This document shows, piece by piece, positions 62,031-64,000 of a stretch of DNA of 64,000 bases. Where the stretch lies: the NCBI GenBank assembly GCA_010093485.1, contig MU001510.1:79709-143708 (forward strand), given 5' to 3'. This DNA comes from Karstenula rhodostoma CBS 690.94. Its lineage: Eukaryota > Ascomycota > Dothideomycetes > Pleosporales > Didymosphaeriaceae. The notes under the pieces were generated by a model. It was given only the letters and a program-made list of their open reading frames with translations, had not been told where the DNA came from and made no database searches. The position numbers and the translations under genes were made by a program. How positions within the stretch are numbered: position 1 is the first letter of the stretch; every line of letters starts with the position of its first letter.

Positions 62031-63688
62031 GCGCGCTATTTTCCATCAAAGTAGCGAGGCAAGCTTCGAAGCTTTATGACCGATCAGAACGATGACCATG
62101 TTCTGGAGCTCTGCCAAAGACTGCAGCAGAAGATATGGCTCATTTGAGCTGTTTGAAATATTTGTGTTTTGGCACCCCACAGAGTTCCTGTACTGCATTT
62201 TGCCGCGGCTATAAGCTCGCGAAGAGTTAGCAATTGATATGGCTCATGTGTGCTGTAATCGTTACTGTTGCTGCATGTAGCAACTTTGCCATATTGCGGC
62301 TTCCATGTCAGGGAGCGATCTAAGCAGGTCTACATCGCGCAGTGGTCAATGGGGCAGAAACTAGTGCTCTGCGCGAATATCACTAGAAGAGTTCAATACT
62401 GCTCGTTTTTTCGAGAGATGCGAAAATTTCTCGGGTTTGGAATTGATGGACCTGACGAATCCCTCGAACCATAACGTTCGTCGGATCTCGCAACCTTCTC
62501 AACTGTCTACTTAGCCTCTGCCTCGGTATCCTTGCCTGAAGCGATGTAGTATTGTAGGCATTGTCAATCGTGACTTCATGGGAGTAGGCAAGTCAAATGT
62601 GCGCGCACATGTGCAGTTCCGTCTGTGCTCGAAGAGCGAGCGTGCCGATGCAAGACGAACCTTAGAAGGGTACCGGCATACCAGGCGAGTGCTCCTGTCG
62701 ACAACGATAATCCGATCCGTGGGTAAGGTGACCGTTGTCAAGTCTTGATGCTGTTGACTAAGTCGTTGAGGGGGACCATGGCCGAGCAGACAGGTGTTGA
62801 TGGCTACGCTCGTGAGGCCTCCTAGCGTCGTTCGGAGCACGGCCCGACCACAAGCCCTTCGCTAAATGCAGGGGCACAAGCTTCCCTTTGCTTCATTCCG
62901 GATTCCGGGATTCTGTAATGACATGAAGACATAACTCACTTTTGTGACGTGGCACTCGGGTGGTGCCTCCCCAAAAGAAGCGCGTTACAATGAAGTACTG
63001 TATATAGTCCGAATGGGGAATGTGCAGCTAGATAAGCAGCCATGACTTCGGGTTTGCTTATAACAACATTATAATAACCCACTTCTATAAGTCATAGGAA
63101 GCGGTATGGTTGTCCGACTTGGCATTTCCACAGTGTGGTCGTGAGGATCGGGGAGCCCCGTCTGGCTTACCCAGTTAAACTTCCGAGTTGGCTGGATGTA
63201 TAAATCGACAATGGGCATTAGTAGGATCACCGCTTCGAAATAGGCGCAGGCGGTAAGTAAAGTGATTATTATACTTCGCATCGGCGATGTTGGAAGGCCG
63301 GAAGGCTCTGCCGCATCGCGTGATGTGGTGTCGCACTAAGCCCGAATGGCCTGATTAGGACATAGTCATTCCACTTTCTTTGATAAGCGTGATGAAAACG
63401 TACGACAAATTAGGGCACTGCATGTGACACAGCAGGCGGCTCGGTAATGATTCGGATGAACGAGTTTCAATATTGTTTGACTTACTATATGATGTTGCCA
63501 CACGCTGTAGATTGCTTCTCGACACCAGTTTACACACTGTCAAGACAATTCCGAATATTCTGAGCTGGCGCGTTTAATCCTTTTCAACCCCGCGAAACAT
63601 CACCTTTCCATAAATCAGTGGCCATTGTGTTAATGCAAATTGTTCCTGACGCGAATCCCACCGACACGACACTATCCTGATAGCTGCA
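62031..63688. other. intergenic region without a convincing gene
   Basis: About 1.65 kb of ordinary composition. The first 100-250 bp are probably the 3' UTR of the Zn-cluster gene. Short frames occur (62,268-62,474 plus; 62,511-62,840 minus, starting with GTG; 63,355-63,543 minus), but none shows a domain, coding bias or splice support. Small hairpins are present (GGCAC...GTGCC near 62,951). No tRNA was recognised. Confidence 0.6.
63069..63281 (-). CDS. doubtful small ORF with hydrophobic N-terminus (70 aa)
   Basis: It starts at a true ATG (63,281). Residues 3-28 (IIITLLTACAYFEAVILLMP region) are strongly hydrophobic and could be a signal anchor, followed by a polar tail with several Pro and Thr. 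There is no known motif, no cysteine pattern of a secreted effector and no other support. It may be chance. Confidence 0.2.
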   Translation of the reverse strand: MRSIIITLLTACAYFEAVILLMPIVDLYIQPTRKFNWVSQTGLPDPHDHTVEMPSRTTIPLPMTYRSGLL

Positions 63689-63913
63689 ATGTTGATCACC
63701 CGCGGCTTCTCTCTCACCAACTTCGTCATCGGTTCCTCCGCGCTATCCTTTCAGATTTTTGTCCTCTATCCTTGGCATGAAAAGTTAGAAGTGCAATTCA
63801 ACAAGTTGACCGACGAACACGAAAAGATGTTGAAAGACATGAGGAATATCCACAAGGAAGAGCTGTCGCAGATACGAAAAGAGCTGGAATTACTTAACAG
63901 AGGGAGGCGTTAA
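63689..63913 (+). CDS. small membrane-anchored coiled-coil protein (74 aa), unknown function
   Basis: An uninterrupted ATG-to-TAA frame. Residues 8-29 (SLTNFVIGSSALSFQIFVLYPW) form one membrane segment. From residue 30 the chain is a highly charged helix with heptad-like spacing of hydrophobic residues (LEVQFNKLTDEHEKMLKDM...IRKELELL), a likely coiled coil. Single-span plus short helical tail is an architecture seen among small mitochondrial inner-membrane assembly proteins such as the Pet117 type, but I do not claim that identity. The helix is too regular to look like chance. The remaining 87 bp of the window show nothing. Confidence 0.65.
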   Translation: MLITRGFSLTNFVIGSSALSFQIFVLYPWHEKLEVQFNKLTDEHEKMLKDMRNIHKEELSQIRKELELLNRGRR

Positions 63914-64000
63914 GTGATCGATCACATTTTGGTGTGGGCTGGTAACATTGTACGTATTGTGGTACCATGCCAAGTCAATGGCGGGTATCCGTATCCACAC

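Noticed and set aside
62268..62474. 68-codon frame on the plus strand
   Set aside because: No motif, no homologue recognised, and it lies in the 3' flank of the transcription factor.
62511..62840. 109-codon frame on the minus strand
   Set aside because: It begins with GTG, has no domain and is of low complexity in codon use. Probably chance.
63355..63543. 62-codon frame on the minus strand
   Set aside because: No motif or membrane segment, and no splice or promoter support.

Overview
This window looks like nuclear DNA of a filamentous ascomycete (Pezizomycotina). It has two parts with a sharp border near 58,440. Bases 1 to about 58,440 are extremely AT-rich and have almost no CpA or TpG dinucleotides, the end state of repeat-induced point mutation (RIP, C-to-T at CpA in duplicated DNA). 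Bases 58,455 to 64,000 have ordinary composition and carry normal intron-containing fungal genes. I cannot name the genus.

The AT-rich part is a deeply nested retrotransposon graveyard. Most levels can be separated by matching target-site duplications (TSDs). The outermost recognisable element is a plus-strand Ty3/gypsy element (D: 9,591-10,217 and 50,571-54,697). A minus-strand gypsy element (A/C: 10,218-50,565, TSD TAAGG/TAAGA) sits inside D. A/C is itself split by an unresolved degenerate block (about 23-48.6 kb), which holds another minus-strand gypsy element (B: 30,616-45,124, TSD TAAAG/TAAAA). Three copies of one Ty1/copia family (206-bp LTRs, about 7,229 bp after removing inserts) lie at 773-9,315, 10,570-17,783 and 32,532-39,760, each with a perfect 5-bp TSD. 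Two short retroposon families are scattered through this. R1 has a core of about 150 bp, longer forms of 298 and 1,304 bp, and TSDs of 11-15 bp. R2 is about 1.2 kb, poly(A)-tailed, with TSDs of 10-11 bp, and is clustered from 55.4 to 58.4 kb as inverted and broken copies. Because RIP removed TpG, ATG is essentially absent from the first 58 kb and nothing there can be expressed as protein.

The gene-bearing part has a short-chain dehydrogenase/reductase of the L-sorbose/L-xylulose reductase type on the minus strand. Its stop codon lies about 15 bp from the RIP border. Across a 496-bp intergenic region, a Zn(II)2Cys6 transcription factor is transcribed divergently. The shared promoter holds a CGG-N11-CCG site and two overlapping CreA/Mig1-type GC boxes, which suggests a small regulator-enzyme pair for sugar or polyol metabolism (inference). 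About 1.65 kb with no convincing gene follows, then a 74-codon ORF with one membrane segment and a coiled-coil tail.

The most interesting items are the TSD-resolved nest, the R1 and R2 retroposons, a conserved extra coding region downstream of the copia RNase H, a small patch that escaped RIP at about 50.7 kb, and the sharp edge between RIP-mutated DNA and the dehydrogenase gene.
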